NCBI GenBank assembly: GCA_937920635.1 | Contig: CAKZUE010000020.1 | Coordinates: 62,001 to 126,000, forward strand | Direction: 5' to 3' | Source: an uncultured Bryobacteraceae bacterium | Lineage (GTDB): Bacteria; Acidobacteriota; Terriglobia; Bryobacterales; Bryobacteraceae | DNA length: 64,000 nucleotides | Part shown: piece after piece, positions 50,723-59,875 of the stretch | Numbering within the stretch: position 1 is the stretch's first letter | How the letters are laid out: each line of letters starts with the position of its first letter | Position numbers and translations under genes: made by a program | The notes under the pieces: model-generated | What the model was told of the DNA's origin: nothing | The model's database searches: none | Seen by the model: only the letters and a program-made list of their open reading frames with translations

Positions 50723-51457
50723 TCAACGATACAGCCCGCGCAGGTCGTTCCAGCGGACGCGGAGCGGATCGAGAAACGCCGCCAGGCCTTTCAAAAGGCT
50801 CACCTTGGTGCCCTCGACGTTGGCCCAGCGCACGGGCACTTCGAGAATTCTGAAGCCGTGTTTTTTCGCAATGTACAGGATCTCAACGTCGAAGCCGAAG
50901 CCGTCGCTCCGCTGGCGCGCGGCCACGCACCGCGCCACGTCGCGCCGGAAGAGCTTGAATCCGCATTGGGTATCGCGGTACGGCAGCCCGGTGACCAACC
51001 GCATGGCGAGGTTGAACACCCGCCCGCTGAATTCCCGGAACGGCGGCTGGTGCTTGAGCACCAGGCTGCGGTCGACGGCGCGCGAGCCGATGGCGCCGCC
51101 GGCGTTCTCCCGCTGCACGGCGTTCTCCAGGCGGTCGAAATCCTCGATCGGGGCGGACAGATCGGCGTCGGTGAACAGCACCCACTCGCCGCGGGCTTCC
51201 TGCATGCCGTGGCGGACGGCGTAGCCCTTGCCGCGGTTGCCGGGGTTCTGGAGCAGGCGGATGCGGGCGTCGGCCGCCGCCGCCTGGCGCACCACTTCGG
51301 CGGTGCGGTCACGCGAGCCGTCGTCCACAACCAGCACTTCGACAAAATCCAGTTGTTTTGTTTCGAGATAGGACGCGATGGCCCGCAGCGTGGCCGGGAG
51401 GCGCTGCTCCTCGTTGTAGGCGGGGATGACGATGCTGAGCGACCGCAAGTGTCCCAT
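50723..51457 (-). CDS. Family 2 glycosyltransferase (dolichyl-phosphate glucosyltransferase-like)
   Basis: 244 residues from the ATG at 51457; a longer frame would run into lysS on the other strand. GT-A fold: [39 protein letters not shown] (DxD-like metal site) and D-T-Q-C-G-F-K-L-F. These match ALG5/polyprenyl-phosphate glucosyltransferases. No C-terminal membrane helices. Divergent from lysS with only 33 bases between. Confidence 0.86.
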   Translation of the reverse strand: MGHLRSLSIVIPAYNEEQRLPATLRAIASYLETKQLDFVEVLVVDDGSRDRTAEVVRQAAAADARIRLLQNPGNRGKGYAVRHGMQEARGEWVLFTDADLSAPIEDFDRLENAVQRENAGGAIGSRAVDRSLVLKHQPPFREFSGRVFNLAMRLVTGLPYRDTQCGFKLFRRDVARCVAARQRSDGFGFDVEILYIAKKHGFRILEVPVRWANVEGTKVSLLKGLAAFLDPLRVRWNDLRGLYR

Positions 51458-51463
51458 TATAAT
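51458..51463 (+). promoter_or_regulatory. -10 box (TATAAT) for lysS
   Basis: Perfect TATAAT inside the palindrome ATTATAAT, 27 bases before the lysS TTG. No clear -35 at the right spacing. It abuts the start codon of the divergent glycosyltransferase. Confidence 0.45.
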
Positions 51464-51490
51464 GAAGGTTTCCCCCAAAGGAGTCCCGCA

Positions 51491-52999
51491 TTGTCCCTCG
51501 AGCAGGAGCTTTTCGAGCAGCGATTCGCGCGCATCCGCGAGATCGAAGCGCTGGGCTGGCGCCCGTACGGGCAGAGATTCGAGTTCACCCACACGGTGCC
51601 GCAGATCCGCGCCTCATGGTCGGCGGCGGACGCCGAGACTCTGGAGAAGGACCGCGTCCGCGTGCGCGCCGCCGGGCGGGTGATGACCGTGCGCCGCATG
51701 GGCAAGGCGGGCTTCTTCCATATGCAGCAGCTCGGCGAGCGCATTCAGGTGTACGTCAGGAAGGACGCAGTCAGCGAGAATGAGTTCCGCCTGTATCAGA
51801 TTCTGGATCTCGGCGACATCGCCGGCGTCGAAGGCTACCTGTTCCGCACGAAGACGGGCGAGCTGTCGATTCATGCCGAGAAGCTCACGTTCCTTTCCAA
51901 GAACCTGCTCGGGCTGCCGGAGAAGTATCACGGGCTCGAGGATGTCGAGCTGCGCTACCGGCAGCGCTACCTGGACCTGATCGCCAATCCAGAGGTGCTG
52001 AAGGTCTTCGAGACGCGCGCCCGGCTGATCGCCTCCCTGCGCCGCCAGTTGAACGAGCGCGGCTTCATCGAGGTGGAGACGCCGATGATGCAGCCGCTGT
52101 ATGGAGGCGCGGCGGCGCGTCCGTTCGTCACCCACCACAACACGCTCGACATCGACCTCTACCTGCGCATTGCGCCGGAGCTCTATCTGAAGCGGCTGGT
52201 CACCGGCGGCATGGAGCGGGTTTACGAGATCAACCGGAACTTCCGCAACGAAGGCATCTCCACGCGCCACAACCCCGAATTCACGATGCTCGAGTTCTAT
52301 CAGGCTTACGCCGATTACCGCGACCTGATGGACCTGAGCTGCGAACTGCTGGAACGGACGGCTGTCGAAGCCACGGGCTCGGCGAAGGTGCACTACAACG
52401 GGCTGGAGCTGGATTTCGGCAACGTGCGCCGCTACCGCATGCGCGAGGCGGTGATTGAATTCTGGAAGCACGGGCCGAAGCCCACGCCGGGGCAGGTCCG
52501 CGACCCCGAGTGGCTGCTGCGGCACTCGGACAAGCAGACGCCCGGCGAGGCGCTGGTGGACCTGTTCGAGCGCCACTGCGAAGAGGCGCTTGTGCAGCCA
52601 ACCATCATTTACGAATACCCGGTGGAAGTGTCGCCGCTGGCCAAACAGAATCCCGACGATCCATCGATGACGGACCGCTTCGAGATCTATGCCGCGGGCA
52701 TGGAGATCGGCAACGCCTTCACCGAGCTGAACGACCCCGACGAGCAGCGCCGGCGGTTCGAGATGCAGCTGGCGATGCGCGAGCGCGGCGACGAGGAGGC
52801 GCATCAGATGGACGAGGATTATCTGCGGGCGCTGTGTTACGGCATGCCGCCCACGGCGGGCGAGGGCATCGGCATCGACCGCCTGACGATGATCCTGACC
52901 GGGCAGAAATCGATCCGCGACGTGATTCTGTTCCCGCTGTTGCGGCCCGAGGGCGAGATCGGGATTGCGGAGTGGCTGAGGCAGGCGTCTTCCAGGTGA
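51491..52999 (+). CDS. lysS: Lysyl-tRNA synthetase, class II
   Basis: 502 residues from the TTG at 51491, with AAAGGAG 6 bases upstream; E. coli LysS is 505. OB-fold domain ([20 protein letters not shown]), motif 1 (F-I-E-V-E-T-P-M-M), motif 2 ([19 protein letters not shown]) and motif 3 ([12 protein letters not shown]). All catalytic motifs intact. Confidence 0.97.
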   Translation: MSLEQELFEQRFARIREIEALGWRPYGQRFEFTHTVPQIRASWSAADAETLEKDRVRVRAAGRVMTVRRMGKAGFFHMQQLGERIQVYVRKDAVSENEFRLYQILDLGDIAGVEGYLFRTKTGELSIHAEKLTFLSKNLLGLPEKYHGLEDVELRYRQRYLDLIANPEVLKVFETRARLIASLRRQLNERGFIEVETPMMQPLYGGAAARPFVTHHNTLDIDLYLRIAPELYLKRLVTGGMERVYEINRNFRNEGISTRHNPEFTMLEFYQAYADYRDLMDLSCELLERTAVEATGSAKVHYNGLELDFGNVRRYRMREAVIEFWKHGPKPTPGQVRDPEWLLRHSDKQTPGEALVDLFERHCEEALVQPTIIYEYPVEVSPLAKQNPDDPSMTDRFEIYAAGMEIGNAFTELNDPDEQRRRFEMQLAMRERGDEEAHQMDEDYLRALCYGMPPTAGEGIGIDRLTMILTGQKSIRDVILFPLLRPEGEIGIAEWLRQASSR

Positions 53000-54219
53000 G
53001 CCGGACGTTTGAATGGTTCGTCGCCGCCCGTTACCTGCTGGCGAAGCGCCGGCAGGCGGTGATACCGCTGGTGACGGCGGTGTCGGTGGCGGGGGTGGCG
53101 GCGGGCGTGATGGCGCTGGTGATCGCGCTGGCCATCAACAGCGGCTTCCGCCGGGCGCTGGAGGAGAGCCTGCTGGGCGCAACGCCGCATGTGGTGCTGC
53201 TGGAGAAGACGCCATCGACGGGCATTGAAGGTTGGCGGGGCATCGCATCGCGGCTGGCGAGGATCGAAGGCGTCGAGGAAGTCTCGCCCGCCCTGTATGG
53301 CAAGGTGCTGGCGTCGGGGCCGATGCAATCGGCCGAAGCCACGCTGAAGGGCACCCGCCTCGACTCGCCCGAGCTGCGCGCCCACATCCGCGAAGGCAGC
53401 GTGGCACAGATGGAAGACGTGCGGGGATTGCCCGGCGTCGTGCTTGGCTCGCGGCTGGCGGCGCGCATCGGGATGAGGACGGGCGACGTGGTGCGCATCC
53501 TGAGCCCGCAGGGCGAGATGACGCCGTTCGGCATGCGTCCGGTCGAATTCCGCTTCCGCGTGGCGGCGGTGTTTGAATCGGGCTTCTACGACCTGGACAA
53601 CCAGATGGCGCTGACCACGGTCGCGCAGGCGCAGCGCGTGCTGGCGCTGCCGGACGTGGTCAACGCGATCGAGCTGCGGCTCGCCGATCCGGGCCGCGCG
53701 CCGGAGGCGGCGCGCGCGGCCGAGGCCGAAGCCGGGCCGGAGCTGGGCGCGACGCACTGGATGGAACAGAACCGGCAACTGCTGAACGCGCTGCGGATGG
53801 AGAAGATCGTTTCCGTGATCACGATTTCGCTGATCCAGCTCGTGGCGGCGCTGAACATCCTGACGGCGCTGTTCCTGCGCGTGATGGAGAAGAAGCGCGA
53901 CATGGCCGTACTGCTGTCGATGGGCGCGCGGCGGGCGCAGATCGCGCGCATCTTCGTCTGGCAGGGGCTGATGCTGGCCGCGGGCGGCGCCGTGATCGGA
54001 CTGGGGCTGGGCTACACGCTGAGCGTGCTGGCCGGGCGTCACCGCTGGATCCGGATCGACGAGGAGATCTACTCGCTGTCGTATGTGCCGTTCGATCCGC
54101 GGTGGGCCGATTCGCTGTGGATTGCGGCGCTCGCTCTGGGCGTGGCGCTGCTGGCGGCCTGGTATCCGGCGCGGGCGGCGGCGTCGGTGGCGCCGGCGGA
54201 GACGTTGCGCTACGAATGA
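52996..54219 (+). CDS. LolC/LolE-like lipoprotein-releasing ABC permease
   Basis: 407 residues from a GTG that overlaps the lysS stop (GTGA). N-terminal [12 protein letters not shown] and a membrane helix ([17 protein letters not shown]), a periplasmic domain of ~230 residues, then three FtsX-type helices with [15 protein letters not shown] and a final [17 protein letters not shown]. No LolD ATPase gene is next to it. Confidence 0.86.
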   Translation: MSRTFEWFVAARYLLAKRRQAVIPLVTAVSVAGVAAGVMALVIALAINSGFRRALEESLLGATPHVVLLEKTPSTGIEGWRGIASRLARIEGVEEVSPALYGKVLASGPMQSAEATLKGTRLDSPELRAHIREGSVAQMEDVRGLPGVVLGSRLAARIGMRTGDVVRILSPQGEMTPFGMRPVEFRFRVAAVFESGFYDLDNQMALTTVAQAQRVLALPDVVNAIELRLADPGRAPEAARAAEAEAGPELGATHWMEQNRQLLNALRMEKIVSVITISLIQLVAALNILTALFLRVMEKKRDMAVLLSMGARRAQIARIFVWQGLMLAAGGAVIGLGLGYTLSVLAGRHRWIRIDEEIYSLSYVPFDPRWADSLWIAALALGVALLAAWYPARAAASVAPAETLRYE

Positions 54220-54265
54220 GGGCATGCATCGCCGGCGCCGGCCGGACGCGGAGACGGGGCAACCG

Positions 54266-55501
54266 ATGAGCACTGGAGCACTGCTGATCCACATCACAGG
54301 CCAGGACCGGCCGGGCGTGACGCACGCGCTGACATCCGTGCTGGCGCATCACGGCGCGCGGGTGCTGGACATCGGCCAGGCGGTGATTCACGACGCGCTC
54401 GCCCTCGGCATCCTGATCGAGTTGAGCGCCTCGCTGCGGGCTTCCACCCTGATGACCGACCTGCTGCTGGAAGCGCACCGGCTGGGCTTGCAGGCGCGCT
54501 TCACGGAGGTCAGCGCCAGAAGGTACGCGCAGTGGGTGGGCCAGCAGCGCAAGCGGCGTTATATCGTGACGGCGCTGGGGAGGCGCCTGGATGCGGACCA
54601 TCTGGCGGCCCTGGCGGCGGAGATCGCGCGCGCAGGACTGAACATCGACCGCATCGACCGGCTCTCGGCGCGCGTGCCGCTCGAGGAGGCGCAGGCCGAT
54701 CCGCGCGCCTGCATCGAGATCACCGCAAGCGCGGCCGACCCCGGCCGCGAGCCGGACGAAGGCGCTTTGCGCGGGGCGCTGGCAGGTCTGGCGGGCGTGA
54801 CCGGCGTCGATATCGCCTTTCAGCATGACTCGGTGTGGCGGCGCCACCGGCGGCTGGTGGCGTTCGACATGGACTCGACGCTGATTCAGGGCGAAGTGAT
54901 CGACGAGCTGGCCGCCGAGGCGGGCGTGGGCGAGCAGGTCCGCAAGATCACCGAAGCGGCGATGCGGGGCGAACTCGACTTCGAGCAGTCCCTGCGGCAG
55001 CGCGTATCGCTGCTGCGCGGCCTCCGCGAAGAGGCGCTCGAAAGGGTGGCCGCCCGGATTCCGGTCACGGAAGGGGCGGAGAGGCTGACCCGGACGCTGA
55101 AGCGGCTGGGCTACCGCATGGCGATCCTGTCGGGCGGCTTCACGTTTTTCGGCCGGTTGCTGCAGTCGCGGCTGGGCATCGATTCCCTGCACGCCAACAC
55201 GCTGGTGGTGCGCGATGGAATCGTGACCGGAGAAGTGGCGCCGCCGGTGGTGGACGGCGCGGAGAAGGCGCGGCGGCTGCGGGCGCTGGCGGCCGAACAG
55301 GGCCTCGATCTGGAGCAGTGCGTGGCCGTCGGCGACGGCGCCAACGACCTGCCGATGTTGCGGCTGGCGGGGCTGGGGATCGCCTTCCGCGCCAAGCCGG
55401 CCGTGCGCGCCGGCGCGCGGCAGTCGGTCTCCGCCATGGGCCTCGATGGAATCCTCTACCTGCTCGGGCTCCGGGACCGGGACACGCTCTTCGAACCGTG
55501 A
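54266..55501 (+). CDS. serB: Phosphoserine phosphatase with N-terminal ACT-like domains
   Basis: 411 residues from the ATG at 54266 (54224 also in frame). Two ACT-like regions (G-Q-D-R-P-G-V-T-H-A-L; Y-I-V-T-A-L-G-R-R), then the HAD phosphatase: F-D-M-D-S-T-L-I-Q-G-E-V-I-D-E-L-A, I-L-S-G-G-F-T-F-F and V-G-D-G-A-N-D-L-P-M-L. Last step of serine synthesis. All HAD motifs are intact. Confidence 0.93.
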   Translation: MSTGALLIHITGQDRPGVTHALTSVLAHHGARVLDIGQAVIHDALALGILIELSASLRASTLMTDLLLEAHRLGLQARFTEVSARRYAQWVGQQRKRRYIVTALGRRLDADHLAALAAEIARAGLNIDRIDRLSARVPLEEAQADPRACIEITASAADPGREPDEGALRGALAGLAGVTGVDIAFQHDSVWRRHRRLVAFDMDSTLIQGEVIDELAAEAGVGEQVRKITEAAMRGELDFEQSLRQRVSLLRGLREEALERVAARIPVTEGAERLTRTLKRLGYRMAILSGGFTFFGRLLQSRLGIDSLHANTLVVRDGIVTGEVAPPVVDGAEKARRLRALAAEQGLDLEQCVAVGDGANDLPMLRLAGLGIAFRAKPAVRAGARQSVSAMGLDGILYLLGLRDRDTLFEP

Positions 55502-55511
55502 CAGCGCCTGG

Positions 55512-56312
55512 TCAGCCCAGCGGATAGCTTTTCGGGACCATGAAGGTGCGCTTCCAGCGCGTCTTGGTGAAGAAGTTCAGCCCGAGATCGATCAGGTGAT
55601 CGATGGAGATGAAGTTGGGATCCGCAAGCCTTTCCGTGCTGGTGTCGTAGGACCAGAAAATGATGGACGGCTTGCCGATGATATTTTCGCGCGGCACGAA
55701 GCCCCAGTAGCGCGAGTCGAGCGAGTTGTCGCGGTTGTCGCCCATGGCGAAATAGGCGCCCGGCGGCACCACCACTTCGCCGTCGACCACGTGATGGGCC
55801 AGCATGTCGTAGGCGGCTTCCGCCAGGCGCGTGTTCGGCTCCGAGGGGAAATTGTCGCGGTAGGAATCCACGTAGGGCGTCTTGTGGACGACATAGGGCT
55901 CATCCACGGCCTTGCCGTTCAGGAAGAGCTGTTTGTTGACGACGCGGAGGCGGTCGCCGGGCACGCCGACGATGCGCTTGATGTAATTCTCGCGCGGGTT
56001 GATGGGGAACTTGAACACCACGATGTCGCCGCGCTTCACTTCGACGTAGGGCAGCAGGAAGCGGCTCACCGGGCCCGCGGGCGAATAGGAGAGCTTGTCG
56101 ACGAACATGTGATCGCCGATGAGCACGGTGTCTTCCATCGAACCCGTGGGCACGACGAAAGCCTGCAACAGCGTGGTGGTGCCGAACAGCAGCAGGATGA
56201 TGGTGACCGCCCATTCGGAGACAAAAGAGCGGATCTTTTCGGCCAGATCCGGCTTGAATTCTTCCTTCTTTTCAGGCGAAGCGGGGGCGGTTTTTTTCGG
56301 TGAATTCTTCAT
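55512..56312 (-). CDS. lepB: Signal peptidase I, copy 1
   Basis: 266 residues. One N-terminal transmembrane helix (W-A-V-T-I-I-L-L-L-F-G-T-T-T-L-L-Q-A-F). Catalytic Ser in V-P-T-G-S-M-E-D-T-V, catalytic Lys in Y-I-K-R-I-V-G-V-P-G-D-R, and box E G-D-N-R-D-N-S-L-D-S-R-Y-W-G-F-V-P. Cleaves secretory signal peptides. Follows a close paralogue by 12 bases. Confidence 0.93.
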   Translation of the reverse strand: MKNSPKKTAPASPEKKEEFKPDLAEKIRSFVSEWAVTIILLLFGTTTLLQAFVVPTGSMEDTVLIGDHMFVDKLSYSPAGPVSRFLLPYVEVKRGDIVVFKFPINPRENYIKRIVGVPGDRLRVVNKQLFLNGKAVDEPYVVHKTPYVDSYRDNFPSEPNTRLAEAAYDMLAHHVVDGEVVVPPGAYFAMGDNRDNSLDSRYWGFVPRENIIGKPSIIFWSYDTSTERLADPNFISIDHLIDLGLNFFTKTRWKRTFMVPKSYPLG

Positions 56313-56324
56313 GGCGGAACAGCG

Positions 56325-57149
56325 TTACGGCTGCGTGGCATGGCCGCGGATGAGGAGGAACGTGCGGCGCCAGCGCGTTTTGGTCACAAAGTTCGCGGCA
56401 AGGTCCTTCCAGTGTTCGAACTGAAATCCCGGGCCGGCCAGACGGTGGGTGGGCGCGTCGTAGGACCAGTAGACCAGGAGCGGCTTGCCGATGATGTTTT
56501 CACGGGGCACGAAGCCCCAGTAGCGGGAGTCCAGGCTGGAATCGCGGTTGTCGCCGAGCGCGAAGTAGCAGCCGGGCGGCACGACCACCTCTCCGCCCTC
56601 CACATGGCGGTCCAGCATCTCCTGGGCGCGCGCGTCGATTCGCGTATTGGGCTCGGAAGGGAAATTGTCCCGGTAGGAGTCGATATAGCCCGTCTTGTGG
56701 ACTTTATATGGCTCCTCGAGCCGCCGCCCGTTGAGGAACACGTCCTTGTTGACGATCCGGATCCGGTCTCCGGGCACGCCGATGACGCGCTTGACGAACG
56801 TCTGGCGGATATCGGCAGGATAGCGGAACACCACGATGTCGCCGCGCTGGACGGGAATGTAGGGGAGCACATAGCGGCTCAGGGCGCCGGCGGGGGCGTA
56901 AGCCAGCTTGTCCACCAGCAGGTGGTCCCCGATCAGCAGGCTGTCCTCCATGGAACCGGTGGGAATCACGAACGCCTGCAGAAGAGTGGTGGTGCCGAAC
57001 AGAAGCAGGATGATGGTGATCACCCACTCCGAAATGGCGTTGCGCGGCGCGGCGGCGGGCGCTGCCGGGAGTTCCCCCTGCGGCGCCGGCTCGGGCTGCG
57101 GCGCAGGCTCGGGCTGGACTAGCGGACTCTCCGGCGTCACCGTAGTCAT
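56325..57149 (-). CDS. lepB: Signal peptidase I, copy 2
   Basis: 274 residues, close paralogue of copy 1 with the same boxes: P-T-G-S-M-E-D-S-L-L-I-G-D, F-V-K-R-V-I-G-V-P-G-D-R and G-D-N-R-D-S-S-L-D-S-R-Y-W. The N-terminus differs, with a Pro/Glu/Gln-rich stretch before the membrane helix. Overlaps the upstream MPN gene by 4 bases. Confidence 0.93.
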   Translation of the reverse strand: MTTVTPESPLVQPEPAPQPEPAPQGELPAAPAAAPRNAISEWVITIILLLFGTTTLLQAFVIPTGSMEDSLLIGDHLLVDKLAYAPAGALSRYVLPYIPVQRGDIVVFRYPADIRQTFVKRVIGVPGDRIRIVNKDVFLNGRRLEEPYKVHKTGYIDSYRDNFPSEPNTRIDARAQEMLDRHVEGGEVVVPPGCYFALGDNRDSSLDSRYWGFVPRENIIGKPLLVYWSYDAPTHRLAGPGFQFEHWKDLAANFVTKTRWRRTFLLIRGHATQP

Positions 57150-58297
57150 TTTACCGAATTGGCCGCGGCGGGCTGCGGCGGCGATTCCTGCGGCGGCAGC
57201 AGGCGCACCTGCAGGGACTCGGAAACGACGCTGACAGGGGAGAGAACGGCGTCCATCCGGAAGTGCACGTCAGAGCTGGCGTAGCGGTAAATCAGGGCGC
57301 CGCGGGCGAGATCTTCCTTGCGCAGATCGAGGATTTTGGTGTTGTCGCCGTCCCGGATGACGAGGGAGGCGCTTTGACAGGCTTGCAGCGCCGGCGCGCC
57401 CGGATTCCAGCGGAAGTGGATGGAATCGCCGAATTGCAGCGCCGACAATCCGAGAGTGAACGGATCCGCCGGCGGCGGCGGCGAACTGGACGGGGAGAAA
57501 CCGCCCGCGATCTGCACGCCGATGGCGACGCCTACGAGGAGGAACGTGAACAGGGCCACCACCCAGAGCCAGGTGTAGGAGCTCTGCGGAGGCGCGGGCG
57601 CTTCCGTCCCGGCCAGCTCCGTCTCGATCGCGGCGGGCGCCGTGCTGTCCGCACGCTCCCCGGCGGGTTCTCCGGCAGGCTCGGGAGCAGGCTGAGCCGC
57701 AGGGGCGGCTGCGCCCCGCGGCGTGGCGCCTCCCCCCATTTCCTTGCGCCGGAAAACGAAGGTCGAGCCTGGGGGCCCGGGCCGGAACCGGCCTGAGGTC
57801 CGGATGAAGAAACCCGCCTCACCCGGCCTGGTGGCGTAAGGCTTCACCAGCAGGCACAGCGCATGCGCCCCCGGAAAAAATGCGTCCAGCAGCTCGACGT
57901 CTTCCGCCGTCAACTCCAGCTCGCCCCGCGTATGCGTGCGGTACAGGCCAATGGCCGTCAGCGGGCGGGACCGTTTTGCAGCCAGTCCTGCGAGCATCTC
58001 CGACAGCGCGTCGCGATCCTTGGGCGAGAGGTGGAAGTTCGGCCCATAGAGATGCTCGCACTCGATCGGAACGGAGTCCTCGATGTGGATCGTGGCCGCT
58101 CCATCGGCCGTCCTGACGTGGCCCAGCAGAACGCCGCCCACTTCCATGCCCCGGCGCGGCAGCGCGCTCAGGCCCCGCAGCGCTTCCGAGGCGATGCGGT
58201 CCACAACTCCAAAATCCAGCCAGATCCGCGCCTTCGGGTGCAGGCTCTCGTACAGGAAGGCCCGCTGGTTTGGCGCAGCTCGGTCGTCAGGTGCCAT
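57146..58297 (-). CDS. Membrane-anchored MPN/JAB-like protein
   Basis: 383 residues from the ATG at 58297. MPN domain (about 24-155): E-V-G-G-V-L-L-G-H with Glu52, then I-G-L-Y-R-T-H-T-R-G...E-D-V-E-L-L. JAMM metalloproteases need E, H-x-H-x10-D. Here the second His (122) and the Asp (133) are at the right spacing but the first His is Arg120, so activity is doubtful. A Pro/Ala linker, one membrane helix (W-L-W-V-V-A-L-F-T-F-L-L-V-G-V-A-I) and a C-terminal beta domain follow. JAB proteins act with Ubl systems, but this one is 55 kb from the Ubl operon, so a link is speculative. Confidence 0.7.
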   Translation of the reverse strand: MAPDDRAAPNQRAFLYESLHPKARIWLDFGVVDRIASEALRGLSALPRRGMEVGGVLLGHVRTADGAATIHIEDSVPIECEHLYGPNFHLSPKDRDALSEMLAGLAAKRSRPLTAIGLYRTHTRGELELTAEDVELLDAFFPGAHALCLLVKPYATRPGEAGFFIRTSGRFRPGPPGSTFVFRRKEMGGGATPRGAAAPAAQPAPEPAGEPAGERADSTAPAAIETELAGTEAPAPPQSSYTWLWVVALFTFLLVGVAIGVQIAGGFSPSSSPPPPADPFTLGLSALQFGDSIHFRWNPGAPALQACQSASLVIRDGDNTKILDLRKEDLARGALIYRYASSDVHFRMDAVLSPVSVVSESLQVRLLPPQESPPQPAAANSVK

Positions 58298-58414
58298 GCG
58301 GAAATCCGTCCCGCCCCGGCAAAGCCTCCAGCCCTGCCCGCGGGCGGGTTTCAATATTATCCCCCGGCGCGGCGGACGGCCGCTGCCGCCGGCCCCCGGC
58401 CTTACAATGGACGC

Positions 58415-59248
58415 GTGGCAGGCACGCTGTACGTGGTGGCGACGCCGATCGGCAATCTGGGCGATCTCAGTTTCCGCGCCGTGGAGATCCTCCGCGCGGT
58501 GGAATGGATCGCCTGCGAAGACACGCGGCAGACCCGCAAGCTGCTGGCCCACTACGGCATCGACGCCCGCACCCTCAGCTATCACGAACACAACGAAGCG
58601 GAGCGCAGCCAGGAACTGCTCGGCCATCTGGAACGGGGCGAGTCGGTCGCGCTGGTCTCCGATGCCGGCACGCCGCTCGTGTCCGACCCCGGTTTCCGGC
58701 TCGTCCGGCAAGCCGCCCGGGCGGGCATCCGCATCACTCCTGTGCCGGGTCCTTCGGCGGTGACGGCGGCTCTATCGGCAGCCGGAGTGGAAACGGACAG
58801 CTTCTACTTCGGCGGCTTCCTCCCCCGCAGGCAGGGAGAGCGGCGCAGGCTGCTCGAGCAGCTCTCGCGCCTGGAGGCCACGCTTGTCTTTTACGAAGCC
58901 CCGCACCGCATCCTGGAGAGCCTGGATGATGTGGCATCGGTGCTGGGCGAAAGGCCGGTGGTGATCGCCCGGGAGCTGACCAAAATCCACGAGGAGTTCC
59001 TGCGCGGGACGCCACACGAGTTGCGCCAGCAATTGCAACAGCGCGGTTCCATACGGGGCGAGATCACGCTCCTGATCGGCAAAGGCGGCGTGCCGCAGAG
59101 CGGCGCCGCTTCGCAGGAAGATCTCGCGGAGGAATTGCGGCGGCTTGAGAATGAGGGATTTTCCCGGATGCAGGCCGTCAAGGAGATCGCCCGCCGGCTG
59201 CGCCTTCCCAAACGCGAGGTTTACCGCCTGGCGGGGCTGAAAGACTAG
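58415..59248 (+). CDS. rsmI: 16S rRNA 2'-O-ribose C1402 methyltransferase RsmI
   Basis: 277 residues from a GTG. T-L-Y-V-V-A-T-P-I-G-N-L-G-D, C-E-D-T-R-Q-T-R-K-L-L, S-D-A-G-T-P-L-V-S-D-P-G and P-V-P-G-P-S-A are diagnostic. A TACAAT box (58403-58408) lies only 6 bases before the GTG with no ribosome site, so the message may be leaderless. The stop overlaps the convergent ArsR gene by 4 bases. Confidence 0.94.
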   Translation: MAGTLYVVATPIGNLGDLSFRAVEILRAVEWIACEDTRQTRKLLAHYGIDARTLSYHEHNEAERSQELLGHLERGESVALVSDAGTPLVSDPGFRLVRQAARAGIRITPVPGPSAVTAALSAAGVETDSFYFGGFLPRRQGERRRLLEQLSRLEATLVFYEAPHRILESLDDVASVLGERPVVIARELTKIHEEFLRGTPHELRQQLQQRGSIRGEITLLIGKGGVPQSGAASQEDLAEELRRLENEGFSRMQAVKEIARRLRLPKREVYRLAGLKD

Positions 59249-59607
59249 CCGCCGCTGTCCGTCATCCACAGCCGCCTGGCGTGGTCCACCGCGATTTTCA
59301 TTTCTTCCTGGTGAGCCAGCCCGCCCTCCAGGAACTTCAGCCCGTGCAGCAGCCACTCCGCCAGTTCGGGATTGCTCAGAGAGTAGTACACGTGCCTTCC
59401 CTGCCGCCTTTCGCGCACCAGGTGATGGGCTCGCAGGATGGCGAGATTTTGCGAGACGGAGGAGTGGCTGATGCCCAGGAATCGCTGAAGACCATTGACA
59501 TCCATTTCGCCCGCGTGCAGTTCGACGAGGATGCGCAGCCGGTGAGGGTGGGCAATGGCGCCCAACAGTTCGGACAGCTCCTTGGCGATCAGAGCTCGAG
59601 CAGGAAT
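59245..59607 (-). CDS. ArsR-family transcriptional repressor, apparent ATT start
   Basis: 120 residues if begun at ATT 59607, 106 if begun at TTG 59565. The ATT is 7 bases from a strong AAGGGAGG and gives the expected first helix (L-I-A-K-E-L-S-E-L-L-G-A-I-A-H-P-H-R-L-R-I-L). The winged helix has H-S-S-V-S-Q-N-L-A-I-L-R-A-H-H-L-V and G-R-H-V-Y-Y-S-L. The protein has no Cys and lacks the E-L-C-V-C metal site, so it is not an arsenic/cadmium sensor. It is divergent from the export operon, its likely target. Confidence 0.85.
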   Translation of the reverse strand: MPARALIAKELSELLGAIAHPHRLRILVELHAGEMDVNGLQRFLGISHSSVSQNLAILRAHHLVRERRQGRHVYYSLSNPELAEWLLHGLKFLEGGLAHQEEMKIAVDHARRLWMTDSGG

Positions 59608-59641
59608 AGAAATTCCTCCCTTGCGTGGCCTTCCATTGGCG

Positions 59642-59671
59642 ATTATGCCCGAAACCTCGGCTCAGAGTCAA
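59642..59671 (-). promoter_or_regulatory. Promoter of the ArsR gene
   Basis: Minus strand: -35 TTGACT (59666-59671), 18-base spacer, -10 CATAAT (59642-59647), followed about 25 bases on by the ribosome site. Adjacent to a palindrome. Confidence 0.65.
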
Positions 59672-59673
59672 AC

Positions 59674-59694
59674 ATCTGAACATATTGTCCGGAT
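59674..59694. promoter_or_regulatory. Candidate ArsR operator
   Basis: 21-base imperfect palindrome, ATCTGAACATATTGTCCGGAT, 14 of 21 positions symmetrical with a matching ACA...TGT core. It sits just upstream of the ArsR -35 box, in the 268-base gap shared with the export operon. Size and place fit an ArsR-family site. Confidence 0.45.
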
Positions 59695-59875
59695 GACCTG
59701 TAAACCCGGCGGGGCCGCTGGCCGCTCAGCCAACGCGGCCTGGGGGGGTGCGGACGGGCTGCCGACTGAGCGCTGTCCGAAGTCGCCGTGCTCACCGGGG
59801 TTTTCAGGCCGCAGGCCACGTTTGCTCTGCGCGCAGCCGGCTCCGGGATCCAAAATAAGGAAGAAAGACTGGCGC

